DNA of 64,000 bases, taken from positions 62,001 through 126,000 of the forward strand of contig NZ_VTFV01000007.1 in assembly GCF_009192745.1 (NCBI RefSeq), read 5' to 3'. The position numbers and the translations under genes were made by a program. Below, piece after piece: positions 18,292-26,905 of the stretch. Positions within the stretch are counted from its first letter, which is position 1; each line of letters opens with the position of its first letter. The notes under the pieces are model-generated. The model was not told where the DNA came from. It ran no database searches and saw only the letters and a list, made by a program, of their open reading frames with translations. The stretch comes from Arthrobacter citreus. GTDB taxonomy: Bacteria; Actinomycetota; Actinomycetes; Actinomycetales; Micrococcaceae.

Positions 18292-20418
18292 CTAGGCGTC
18301 GATCCGGTCGCGGTCCAGCATTGCCGCACCGGCGATGATGAACTCCTTGCGCGGCGCGACGTCGCTGCCCATCAGCAGTTCGAACGTAGCCTCATCCACG
18401 TGGCGCTCGGCTTCCTCTGCTTCACTGAGGCGGATCCGGCGCAGCGTGCGGTGGCGGGGGTCCATGGTGGTTTCGGCCAGCTGGTCCGCGTCCATCTCAC
18501 CCAGGCCCTTGTAGCGCTGGATCGGTTCCTTGTAGCGCTTGCCTTCCTTCTCCAGCCGGTCCAGCAGCTGGTGGAGTTCCTTCTCGCTGTACGTGTAAAC
18601 CATCTCATTGGCCTTGGAGCCATGGTTGATGACCTCCACTCGGTGCAGCGGCGGTACGGCCGCGTAGACCCGGCCGGCTTCCACGAGCGGGCGCATGTAC
18701 CTGAAGAACAGGGTGAGCAGCAGCGTGCGGATGTGGGCGCCGTCAACGTCGGCATCGGTCATGAAGATCACCTTGCCGTAGCGTGCGGCTTCAAGCTGGA
18801 AGCTGCGGCCTGAACCGGCACCCACCACCTGGATCAGGGCTGCGCACTCTGCGTTGGAGAGCATGTCGGAAACGGAGGCCTTCTGCACATTGAGGATCTT
18901 GCCCCGGATGGGCAGCAGCGCCTGGAAATCCGAGGACCGTGCCAGCTTGGCTGTGCCCAGGGCGGAATCGCCCTCGACGATGAAGAGCTCGGAACGTTCG
19001 TTGTCATCAATCCGGCAGTCGGCCAGCTTCACGGGCATCGACGAGGTTTCCAGCGCATTCTTCCGGCGCTGGGTTTCCTTGTGCACCCGGGCGGAGATAC
19101 GGGATTTCATCTCCGACACGACTTTTTCCAAAAGCAGTGCGGTCTGGGCCTTGTCGCCTCGGGCTGTTGAGTTGAGCCTGGCCGTGATCTCCTTTTCGAC
19201 AACCTTGGCCACGATGGACCGCACGGCGGACGTACCAAGGATCTCCTTGGTCTGCCCTTCGAACTGCGGTTCGGCGAGCCGGACAGTCAGCACGGCGGTG
19301 AGGCCCGCAAACACGTCGTCCTTCTCGATCTTGTCGTTGCCGGCCTTCAGCTTGCGGGCGTTGCTTTCAATGACTTTGCGGAAGGTTTTCAGCAGAGCCT
19401 GCTCGAATCCTGCCTGGTGCGTACCGCCCTTGGGCGTGGCGATGATGTTGACGAAGCTGCGGATGCTGGTCTCGTAGCCAATCCCCCATCGAAGGGCGAT
19501 GTCCACCTCGCATTCACGCTCCACCTCAGTGATCTTGCTGTGCCCGCGCTCGTCCAGGACCGGGACGGACTCCTTGAACTTCCCTGCTCCGTGCAGGCGC
19601 CAGATGTCGGTAACCGGAGCGTCAGCTGCGAGGAACTCAACGAATTCGGAGATGCCGCCGTCGTGGTGGAAGACCTCCTCCACCGGACCGTCTTCCCCGG
19701 GGGTTCCGGGAAGGCGGCGTTCGTCGCGCAGGGTGATCCGCAGGCCCGGCACCAGGAAGGAGGTCTGGCGGGCCCGGGCCTCCAGCTCTGTGTAGGAGAA
19801 CTTGGCGTCCGGGGTGAAGATCTGCCGGTCGGCCCAGTACCGGATGCGGGTGCCGGTGACGCCGCGCTTGGCCTTGCCGACTACCTCGAGCTTGCTGCTC
19901 TCCAGGAACGGGGTGAACTTTGCGTCGGGGGACGGCTTGGAACCGGTGTCCGCGAAGACCCCCGGCTCGCCGCGGCGGAAGGTCATCTGGTAGGTCTTCC
20001 CGGCGCGGTCAACCTGCACGTCCAAACGGGAGGAGAGTGCGTTGACAACGGAGGCGCCCACACCGTGCAGGCCACCGGAAGCCGCGTAGGACCCGCCGCC
20101 AAACTTGCCGCCGGCATGGAGTTTGGTGAAGACCACCTCGACGCCGGAGAGCCCGGTCTTAGGCTCGATATCCACGGGAATGCCGCGCCCGTCGTCATGG
20201 ATTTCCACGGAGTTGTCCGCGTGCAGGATGATCCGGATGCTCTGCCCGTAGCCGGCCAGCGCCTCGTCCACGGAGTTGTCGATAATCTCCCAGAGGCAGT
20301 GCATCAGGCCGCGGGAATCGGTGGACCCGATGTACATGCCAGGGCGCTTCCGGACAGCCTCAAGGCCCTCGAGGACGGAAAGGTGCCGGGCGTTGTACTC
20401 AGTATCCAGGGGGACCAC
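18292..20418 (-). CDS. parE: DNA topoisomerase IV subunit B
   Basis: A 708-residue type IIA ATPase subunit. The GHKL domain contains EIIDNSVDEALAG and the ATP lid DGRGIPVDIEPKTG; the Toprim domain contains EGDSALGTAKLAR and DADVDGAHIRTLL. The EGDSALGTAK form, rather than the EGDSAGGSAK form of GyrB, supports ParE, which pairs with ParC at 3456. The start is a GTG at 20418 with AGGAG about nine bases upstream. Confidence 0.92.
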   Translation of the reverse strand: MVPLDTEYNARHLSVLEGLEAVRKRPGMYIGSTDSRGLMHCLWEIIDNSVDEALAGYGQSIRIILHADNSVEIHDDGRGIPVDIEPKTGLSGVEVVFTKLHAGGKFGGGSYAASGGLHGVGASVVNALSSRLDVQVDRAGKTYQMTFRRGEPGVFADTGSKPSPDAKFTPFLESSKLEVVGKAKRGVTGTRIRYWADRQIFTPDAKFSYTELEARARQTSFLVPGLRITLRDERRLPGTPGEDGPVEEVFHHDGGISEFVEFLAADAPVTDIWRLHGAGKFKESVPVLDERGHSKITEVERECEVDIALRWGIGYETSIRSFVNIIATPKGGTHQAGFEQALLKTFRKVIESNARKLKAGNDKIEKDDVFAGLTAVLTVRLAEPQFEGQTKEILGTSAVRSIVAKVVEKEITARLNSTARGDKAQTALLLEKVVSEMKSRISARVHKETQRRKNALETSSMPVKLADCRIDDNERSELFIVEGDSALGTAKLARSSDFQALLPIRGKILNVQKASVSDMLSNAECAALIQVVGAGSGRSFQLEAARYGKVIFMTDADVDGAHIRTLLLTLFFRYMRPLVEAGRVYAAVPPLHRVEVINHGSKANEMVYTYSEKELHQLLDRLEKEGKRYKEPIQRYKGLGEMDADQLAETTMDPRHRTLRRIRLSEAEEAERHVDEATFELLMGSDVAPRKEFIIAGAAMLDRDRIDA

Positions 20419-20720
20419 GGTGCTGAACTCCTAGGGCCGGGAAACGGCCTTGTTATGCGTCGGAAAGCCTTGCGGCTGGGCAGCCGGCGGAAACCGGCCT
20501 TCTATAAGGTTAATGCCCGCCGGTGACAGTCTCCGGCAGCGACTCAGCAGCACCGGCCGATCCGGGCCCGCCGGAGAGGCGAAAGTGAACATTGCCACTG
20601 CCTGCCGGCTCGGATGTGACCTACTCATTGGTACGCGCAGAGCGAAAGGCTGGCCTTAATGGAAAGGGCGGGCGGGGAAAGGTGGTTATATGAAGTATCA
20701 ACACCCTTAAGGAGGCACTC
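20419..20720. other. Divergent intergenic region parE / small Zn-ribbon gene, no gene seen
   Basis: About 300 bases without a credible ORF. It holds short GC-rich inverted repeats around 20480-20500 and a TATA-like stretch near 20499-20510 that could serve parE. Next to the right-hand gene, a TTATAT hexamer and AAGGAGG five bases before the ATG are visible. Nothing else was recognised. Confidence 0.5.
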
Positions 20721-20942
20721 ATGACAGCAGCAGTTGCTACACGTCAACTAAATGCGCTGGACCGCTGTGACCGCTGCGGCGCTCAGGCTTACGTGCGCGC
20801 GGTACTGGAATCCTCCGGTGGGGAACTGCTTTTCTGCGCTCACCATGCACGGACGGTGGAGGCCAACCTTCGGCCCCTGACGTCTGAGTGGCAGGACGAA
20901 AGTGCTCGTCTGCACCAGAAGGCCGCTTCTCCGGAAGACTAA
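20721..20942 (+). CDS. Small Zn-ribbon-like protein (DUF7455 type)
   Basis: 73 residues. CDRCGAQAYV and LLFCAHHA supply two Cys, a third Cys and two His, enough for one zinc site. The C-terminal third is acidic and helical. A strong AAGGAGG precedes the ATG. Similar short proteins are found beside principal or group-2 sigma factor genes in other actinobacteria, as here next to sigA. The function is unknown to me. Confidence 0.8.
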   Translation: MTAAVATRQLNALDRCDRCGAQAYVRAVLESSGGELLFCAHHARTVEANLRPLTSEWQDESARLHQKAASPED

Positions 20943-20970
20943 TTCCGAAGACCAGCAGTCCAAGACTTGG

Positions 20971-21001
20971 CGAAGGCCCCTCCGGTTCGGAGGGGCCTTC
21001 G
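20971..21001 (+). terminator. Hairpin terminator after the small Zn-ribbon gene
   Basis: Perfect 14-bp GC-rich stem with a three-base loop, 28 bases after the stop codon, followed by TTCT. Confidence 0.8.
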
Positions 21002-21090
21002 TTCTGTCCATGGGCAGGGCCCCCGCGCACCGGATCAGACGTTGGCATCCAAGGTCCGGGTCCGGGGTCTGATTCGAAGCGTCCGGGAGA

Positions 21091-21131
21091 AACGGCAGTG
21101 CCCCCGCGGTGAACGCGGGGGCACTGCCGTT
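21091..21131 (-). terminator. Hairpin terminator after sigA
   Basis: Perfect 17-bp stem with a seven-base loop, 25 bases past the sigA stop on the minus strand, followed there by TTTCTCCC. Confidence 0.85.
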
Positions 21132-21156
21132 TACATGCTGCGGATACTGCGGCGTC

Positions 21157-22413
21157 TTAGTCGAGGTAGTCCCGCAGGACCTGCGACCGCGACGGGTGGC
21201 GCAGTTTCGACATGGTCTTGGATTCGATCTGGCGGATCCGCTCGCGGGTCACGCCGTAGACCTTGCCGATCTCATCGAGGGTCTTGGGCTGGCCGTCAGT
21301 GAGGCCGAAGCGCATGGCAACAACGCCAGCTTCACGTTCGGACAGGGTGTCCAGGACGGAGTGAAGCTGTTCCTGCAGGAGGGTGAAGCTCACTGCGTCG
21401 GCAGGAACAACGGCTTCGGAGTCCTCAATAAGGTCACCGAACTCGGAGTCGCCGTCCTCACCAAGGGGGGTGTGCAGGGAGATGGGCTCACGGCCGTACT
21501 TCTGCACCTCGACGACCTTTTCAGGGGTCATGTCCAGTTCAAGGGCCAGCTCTTCCGGGGCCGGCTCGCGGCCCAGGTCCTGAAGCATCTGGCGCTGGAC
21601 ACGGGCCAGCTTGTTGATGACTTCCACCATGTGCACGGGAATGCGGATGGTGCGGGCCTGGTCGGCCATGGCACGCGTGATGGCCTGGCGGATCCACCAG
21701 GTGGCGTAGGTCGAGAACTTGAAGCCCTTGGTGTAGTCGAACTTCTCCACCGCACGGATCAGGCCCAGGTTGCCTTCCTGGATCAGGTCCAGGAACAGCA
21801 TGCCGCGGCCGGTGTAACGCTTGGCGAGCGACACAACCAGCCTGAGGTTGGCTTCCAGCAGGTGGTTCTTGGCGCGCTTGCCGTCGTGGATGATCTGCTG
21901 CAGATCCCGCTTGAGCTTGGGATCCATGTCCGGGTCGGCAGCGATTTTCTCTTCGGCGTAGAGGCCTGCTTCGATCCGCAGGGCCAGGTCGACTTCCTGC
22001 TCAGCGTTCAGCAGGGCAACCTTACCGATCTGCTTCAGGTAATCCTTAACGGGATCCGCGGTGGCGCCTGCGGAGACGACCTGCTGGGCAGGGGCATCGT
22101 CATCGTCGGCGTCGGAGTAAACAAAACCGGAACCGGTCGGGGCTGCCTCAGGAGCATCAGCCTCAACGACCTCCACGTCCACGTCCGTGGGCTCTGCTTC
22201 GGCCTCATCGGTATGGACGTCGGCGTCCTCGGCGGGGGCGGCTGCCTTCTTGGCGGTGGTCTTTGCCGCGGAGGCCTTTGCCGGAGCCTTCCGGGTGGAA
22301 GGCTTGCGGGCGGATTTGGCAGCCGTCTTGGTGGCTGCGGCGGGTGCCGCCTCAGCAACCTCGGCAGTCACAGTGTCAGTCTCTTTGACAGCAGTTGTCT
22401 TTCTCGCGGACAC
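21157..22413 (-). CDS. sigA: Principal RNA polymerase sigma factor (RpoD/HrdB/SigA)
   Basis: 418 residues. Residues 1-110 are a Lys/Ala/Pro-rich, then acidic extension typical of actinobacterial SigA. Region 1.2 starts at [16 protein letters not shown]. Region 2 contains [20 protein letters not shown] and [15 protein letters not shown]. Region 4.2 contains [20 protein letters not shown]. The start is a GTG with AAAGG seven bases upstream. It recognises housekeeping -35/-10 promoters. A SigR/SigH-like promoter stands about 110 bases upstream. Confidence 0.96.
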   Translation of the reverse strand: MSARKTTAVKETDTVTAEVAEAAPAAATKTAAKSARKPSTRKAPAKASAAKTTAKKAAAPAEDADVHTDEAEAEPTDVDVEVVEADAPEAAPTGSGFVYSDADDDDAPAQQVVSAGATADPVKDYLKQIGKVALLNAEQEVDLALRIEAGLYAEEKIAADPDMDPKLKRDLQQIIHDGKRAKNHLLEANLRLVVSLAKRYTGRGMLFLDLIQEGNLGLIRAVEKFDYTKGFKFSTYATWWIRQAITRAMADQARTIRIPVHMVEVINKLARVQRQMLQDLGREPAPEELALELDMTPEKVVEVQKYGREPISLHTPLGEDGDSEFGDLIEDSEAVVPADAVSFTLLQEQLHSVLDTLSEREAGVVAMRFGLTDGQPKTLDEIGKVYGVTRERIRQIESKTMSKLRHPSRSQVLRDYLD

Positions 22414-22526
22414 AGAAAACCTTTCAATACGGCGGGCTGCGGCGCCGCCATGGGGGCAACACCACTATGACCCTGTCAAGTCCGTGCCATAACCAGTGGT
22501 TTGTACGCGGTGTGGTTCTTGACGAA

Positions 22527-22552
22527 AACACACCGCGTCCGGTTCCTATTCC
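22527..22552 (-). promoter_or_regulatory. Candidate SigR/SigH-type promoter of sigA
   Basis: On the minus strand GGAAT (22552-22548) is followed by exactly 18 bases and GTT (22529-22527). This is the consensus spacing of the thiol-stress sigma factor SigR/SigH. The base before GGAAT is also G. Known in Streptomyces: the hrdB gene has such a promoter. That it works here is inference. Confidence 0.5.
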
Positions 22553-22689
22553 CCGCGTGAGCGGGAAGCTTGGAACGACACTAGGTACACGAACCCAACC
22601 GGGTCTCGGTTCCCATTGTCGCATGCTTTCCCACAGTGCCACCACCGGACACGAGACTTGAGGCTCCTCCGCCAGCGGCGGCGGGTTGT

Positions 22690-24033
22690 TCAGGCCGGCG
22701 GCCCGCCACGCCAGGCGGTCCGCGGGTACAGCGCCCACTGGGGCAGCTCTCCCCTGCGCAGCAGTTCACGAAGCAGCGCTGCGAGCCGGTATCCGGGTTC
22801 CTCGCGAAGCGCCGCGGACAGGCACAGCTCGGCCCGGGAGCTGCGCCCGCGTGCCCACTCAATCCAACCCAGCAAAGTCAGCAGGGCAGCGGCCGGCTCA
22901 CCTGACGTGAACTGCAGGAGGTCACTGAATACTGCATGCGTGCGGTCCAGCCGCTCCCAGTCCGGGGCGCTCCGGCTGCGTCCAATGAGCATGGATCTGA
23001 ACTGCTGGCCGGCCCGCGCAGAAGCTGCCGGTGCGGTGCTTCCCTGTGCCTGCGGCTCCGCTGCCGGATCCAGCCACTGCCGTGCACCGTTTACGGCGGC
23101 CGTCAGTCCCGAGGCGGCAAGGACCAGGACGGTGTCCCGTATGGGCTTGCAGTGAAGGCTGGCCAGCAGCAGCGCGTCCCCCTGAACCCCTTCTTGCGTG
23201 GGATGCGGCGCCCCGGCTGCGGACGGCGGCGGCACCGTCCCGGGGGCTGATCCGATCCTGCGGTCCCAGGCCCCAAGCACTTCATCGAAGACTTCCGGGT
23301 TGCCCCACATGCCGTCCAGACGCCAACGGATTTCCTCAACGCGTTCATCCAGGGCGGCGGTCCGGAACGTTCCTGCCGTGCGCAGTGATCCATCCAGCGA
23401 GGCGGAGTAGGCGCTCCCCCGGTAGACCAGTTCTGCACTAAGCCTGCTCTCGGCAATCTTGTCCTCCGGGTGTCCGGGCCAGGGGCAGCAGGCAGCGTCC
23501 GTGCAGAAGTAGGACCGCCATGTTCCGTTACCCGACAGCCAGGCGTCGCGGAGGCTCAGCCCATTGTCTTCGAGTTCCCCGCTCAGGAGCTCCATGAGGG
23601 CGCTGTACGGCGGAGGGCCGCCTTCAACCAGGCGCAGGCCGGTGTACATCACGGCCAGCACTCCATCGGTGTCTTCATCGTTGGACAGCAGGGACGAGAT
23701 TCGGGATACATAGCCGGAGATCAGTTCAAGACTGTCGGGTTCGGGCCTGTTTCCGGCGCAGGAGGCACCCGGCAGGTCCAGCCGGAGCGTGGCCCCGAGC
23801 CGGGAACCGCGGAGCCCGAGCAGAACCAGCGATTCCTGCGGCTGGAAGCCGAGGCAGTGGGGAACAAACGCCAGAATGTCCTGCGGCGTCCCTGCGCACA
23901 GCACCTCCGGGGTGCCGGAATCGGCGGCACCAGAACCGGGGCCAGCGCTTCCTGTAGTGTCCGCCCGAACGGATTTGCGGTGTTCGGGCTGGCGACCGCC
24001 GGCAGGGTGTCCCGCTTCCTGGAATTCGTTCAT
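22690..24033 (-). CDS. DUF4192 family protein
   Basis: 447 residues from the ATG at 24033. The frame is open further upstream to 24333, but that part overlaps the MFS gene. The diagnostic start of the domain is AGTPQDILAFVPHCLGFQPQ followed by SLVLLGLRG. The family is actinobacterial and uncharacterised. The C-terminal 120 residues are Arg/Ala-rich and resemble a helical repeat. No convincing Shine-Dalgarno is seen at this start, so it could be a little further upstream. It is separated by 276 bases from sigA on the same strand. Confidence 0.75.
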   Translation of the reverse strand: MNEFQEAGHPAGGRQPEHRKSVRADTTGSAGPGSGAADSGTPEVLCAGTPQDILAFVPHCLGFQPQESLVLLGLRGSRLGATLRLDLPGASCAGNRPEPDSLELISGYVSRISSLLSNDEDTDGVLAVMYTGLRLVEGGPPPYSALMELLSGELEDNGLSLRDAWLSGNGTWRSYFCTDAACCPWPGHPEDKIAESRLSAELVYRGSAYSASLDGSLRTAGTFRTAALDERVEEIRWRLDGMWGNPEVFDEVLGAWDRRIGSAPGTVPPPSAAGAPHPTQEGVQGDALLLASLHCKPIRDTVLVLAASGLTAAVNGARQWLDPAAEPQAQGSTAPAASARAGQQFRSMLIGRSRSAPDWERLDRTHAVFSDLLQFTSGEPAAALLTLLGWIEWARGRSSRAELCLSAALREEPGYRLAALLRELLRRGELPQWALYPRTAWRGGPPA

Positions 24034-24205
24034 ACGGCCAGCCTGCCTGCACAGGACGGTCACCGGCCCTTTGGACTCATCACCTGCGGACAACGGCCCG
24101 GCGGCGCAGGCTATTGGCTCCGCTGGGGAGGGAAAGACGCGGAAGAGGGCCGGCAACGGCGCATCCCCGGAAATCCTCATCCCGGCAGGGACCGGCGCAA
24201 AGACG

Positions 24206-25573
24206 TTAGTCGCCTGCCGGTTTCTGCACTCCCCGTCCGTCGTGGTCCGGCCCGGCACCGCGGCGTTCCTCGCGGCGGCGGCGGCGTTCCCGGGCCAGCG
24301 CTTCCCGAAGCGGCGGCAGGCGCAGTCCGTCATCAGCCATGGCAGAGCGCACCCTGCGGCGGCTCCTCAGGATGCCGGCCACTCCAACGCCCATGACCAG
24401 GAACTGCACGGCCAAGGCGATGCGGAATGCCGCCAGATCATAAAGGTTTCCGCCGGAGAAGCCGGTATTGAGCAGCACATCGAGGACCAGGCCTACGAGG
24501 TACATCGAGACAAGTGAGGCAACAAACCCGCCGATGTTCACTATTCCGGTGGCCGTACCCAGACGGGTGCTGGGGTTGTACGTCCTGGCGAAATCGAAAC
24601 CGATCATGGAGCCAGGGCCGCCAATGGCAAGCACGGCAACAAGACCGGCAAGGACCCATACGGGAGCCGGGCCCGGCCAGAACATCACGACCAGCCAGGC
24701 GCAGGCCATAGCGGCAGCGATCAGCAGAACCATGGTGGACCGGCGCAGCGGGTGCCGGCCCACCCACGACCCAAGCCACGGTCCGCACACGATGGCGACC
24801 GCAACAAAGAATGTCATCAGCAGGGAGGCTTCAGCGGGGGAAACCTGTTCGGCGCTGACCAGGTACGGGTATCCCCACATCAGCACAAACACCGTCCCCG
24901 GGAACTGGATGGTGAAGTGTGTCCACAGCCCCAGCCGGGTGCCGGGCTGGCGCCAGGCAGCTGCGAGGGAACCGCCGTCGTGCGTTGAGCGGGGGACACG
25001 CACGGCATTGCCGGGCTGATTGCGGACGAAAGCCAGCGCCAGCACGAAGGCGAGGACAGAGAGTGCCGCCGCGGAGATGAACGCCGTATTCCATCCCAGG
25101 GCATGCAGCGCAAACGCGAACGGAATGGCACTGGCAATCTGGCCCAGCTGGCCAATAATCCCGGTCCACTGGGTCAGGACGGGAATCCTTGGCGCCGGGA
25201 ACCAGGCCGGCAGCAGCCGCAGAACGGAAATAAAGGTCAGCGCGTCACCGGCCCCAACCAGGGAACGTCCGGCAATGCCGGCACCTACTGACTCCGCAAC
25301 GGCAAGCTGGAACTGTCCGGCGAACATCAGCACCGCTCCGGCGGCGATGAGGAGCCGGGGACCGAACCGGTCCACCAGCATGCCTACCGGAATCTGCAGG
25401 CCGGCATAAACGACCAGCTGCACGACGGTAAAGATGGAAAGGACGGATGCAGTCGCCGAGAACCGTTCAGTGGCCTCCACACCTGCAACACCAAAAGCGG
25501 TCCGCTGGGTGACGGCCACCATGTAGGCAAAGACTCCGGCACCCCAGACCAGCCATGCGCCTCGGGTTTTCAT
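24206..25573 (-). CDS. MFS transporter
   Basis: 455 residues with about 12 membrane segments. It starts MKTRGAWLVWGAGVFAYMVA. The loop 2-3 MFS signature is visible as GMLVDRFGPRLL. The last 60 residues are a charged cytoplasmic tail rich in Arg. Substrate cannot be told from sequence. It is 42 bases downstream of the PAC2 gene on the same strand and may be cotranscribed with it. Confidence 0.85.
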   Translation of the reverse strand: MKTRGAWLVWGAGVFAYMVAVTQRTAFGVAGVEATERFSATASVLSIFTVVQLVVYAGLQIPVGMLVDRFGPRLLIAAGAVLMFAGQFQLAVAESVGAGIAGRSLVGAGDALTFISVLRLLPAWFPAPRIPVLTQWTGIIGQLGQIASAIPFAFALHALGWNTAFISAAALSVLAFVLALAFVRNQPGNAVRVPRSTHDGGSLAAAWRQPGTRLGLWTHFTIQFPGTVFVLMWGYPYLVSAEQVSPAEASLLMTFFVAVAIVCGPWLGSWVGRHPLRRSTMVLLIAAAMACAWLVVMFWPGPAPVWVLAGLVAVLAIGGPGSMIGFDFARTYNPSTRLGTATGIVNIGGFVASLVSMYLVGLVLDVLLNTGFSGGNLYDLAAFRIALAVQFLVMGVGVAGILRSRRRVRSAMADDGLRLPPLREALARERRRRREERRGAGPDHDGRGVQKPAGD

Positions 25574-25615
25574 GCGGCACCGCCGGCACAGACGGCGGCC
25601 AACACAGGAACAGGC

Positions 25616-26692
25616 TTATGCGTTGCCGTTGTCTCCGGGTGTTCCGGGCCGGTCTTCGCCGCCGGGAAGGCGCTCGGGGCCGTTCGGTTCAACGCTTTCC
25701 TCATCCTCGTCTGACGCAGGGCCTTTGCCGTCCTGGCCGGGTTCCTGCTCGTTCTGTCCAACAAGCAGTGCCTCAGTCTCTTCTTCGGCCTGCGGGCTGG
25801 CCAGGTACGCTTCGACTGCGGCGCCGAGCTCTTCGGCGTCGGGCAGCTCATCGTTGTTCTTGACCAGCAGGGAACGCCGGACGGTGCTGCCGTTGTACTC
25901 GTCGTACCGGCTCTCCAGCGTGGCCACGACACCGCGGACTTCGGCTGAGGCATCGACCTGCTGCGCAATCTGCTTTTCAACCTCGCGGCCGGCTTCGCGC
26001 AGCCGGTCGGTCGGCAGGACCAGATTAGCCGCCGCACCGAGGTATTCCAGCGCCGCCACGGCGGCAGGCGGGAATTCGGCATCCGAAAGGTAGTGCGGGA
26101 CGTGAACCACATGGCCCACGACGTCGACACCGGCCTCGGAGAGGCGCAGCTCAAGCAGGTGACCCACGGCAGCCTGGATCTGCGCCGTCGGCTTCCACGA
26201 GCTGATTCCCTCGATCAGGTCCGGCCGGTTGCCGTGCGCAGTGACGCCGATGGGGCGCGTGTGCGGCACGGGCATCGGGATGGAATGGACCCATGCGACG
26301 AGCGATACGTCCAGTGCCTGAACCAGGCTCAGCACCGCTGCGGTGAAGCGTTCCCACTGGAAATCGGGTTCGAACCCGGTCAGGAACAGGAAGGGTTCAC
26401 CCAGTCCGTCGTAAAAGCGGTGCAGTTCGATGCGCGGAGCCTCGTAGCCCGTGAAATGGTCTTCCACGAAAGTCAGCTGCGGACGGCGGGCACGGTAGTC
26501 GATGAGCTGGTCGGCGTCGAAGGTGGCCACCAGATCGTGTTCCAGGTTTTCGAAAAGTTCGTCACGGACCTGGGACACCACATGGCCTGCCTCACCGAAA
26601 CCCGTGAATCCGGCAATCAGCCGCAGCCCGCGCACTTCGGCGGAGGCGGCCAGTTCCGGATCCAGGTTGAACAGGGTCAGCGGATCAAGCAT
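25616..26692 (-). CDS. PAC2 family protein (proteasome assembly chaperone-like)
   Basis: 358 residues from the ATG at 26692, chosen because AGGAAGG lies six bases upstream; the frame could run six codons further to a GTG. The PAC2 fold region spans about residues 20-260 (LRLIAGFTGFGEAGHVVSQV; HSIPMPVPHTRP). The C-terminal 70 residues are acidic, low-complexity and probably disordered. Bacterial PAC2 proteins have no settled role. Pup-proteasome genes are not in this window. Confidence 0.8.
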   Translation of the reverse strand: MLDPLTLFNLDPELAASAEVRGLRLIAGFTGFGEAGHVVSQVRDELFENLEHDLVATFDADQLIDYRARRPQLTFVEDHFTGYEAPRIELHRFYDGLGEPFLFLTGFEPDFQWERFTAAVLSLVQALDVSLVAWVHSIPMPVPHTRPIGVTAHGNRPDLIEGISSWKPTAQIQAAVGHLLELRLSEAGVDVVGHVVHVPHYLSDAEFPPAAVAALEYLGAAANLVLPTDRLREAGREVEKQIAQQVDASAEVRGVVATLESRYDEYNGSTVRRSLLVKNNDELPDAEELGAAVEAYLASPQAEEETEALLVGQNEQEPGQDGKGPASDEDEESVEPNGPERLPGGEDRPGTPGDNGNA

Positions 26693-26905
26693 GTTGTACC
26701 TTCCTGCCACTCGTCCCGTTGGTTTGCGGGGGCGCTTTAGAAACCAAGCGCGTGGTTGTCAATCCCTTACTCAAGGGTAAACGCCAGGCGATAGCCGATT
26801 CATTCCACACCGCCGGGAACCCCTGCCGCATGGGCAGCGGCGGAAGAGACTACGATCGGAAGAGCAAAGCACAAGGAACACACACAAACGTGAGGATGAA
26901 GCTTC

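Noticed and set aside
24034-24333. N-terminal extension of the DUF4192 protein by 100 codons
   Set aside because: It overlaps the MFS gene end, is not like the family and would place the start inside another gene.
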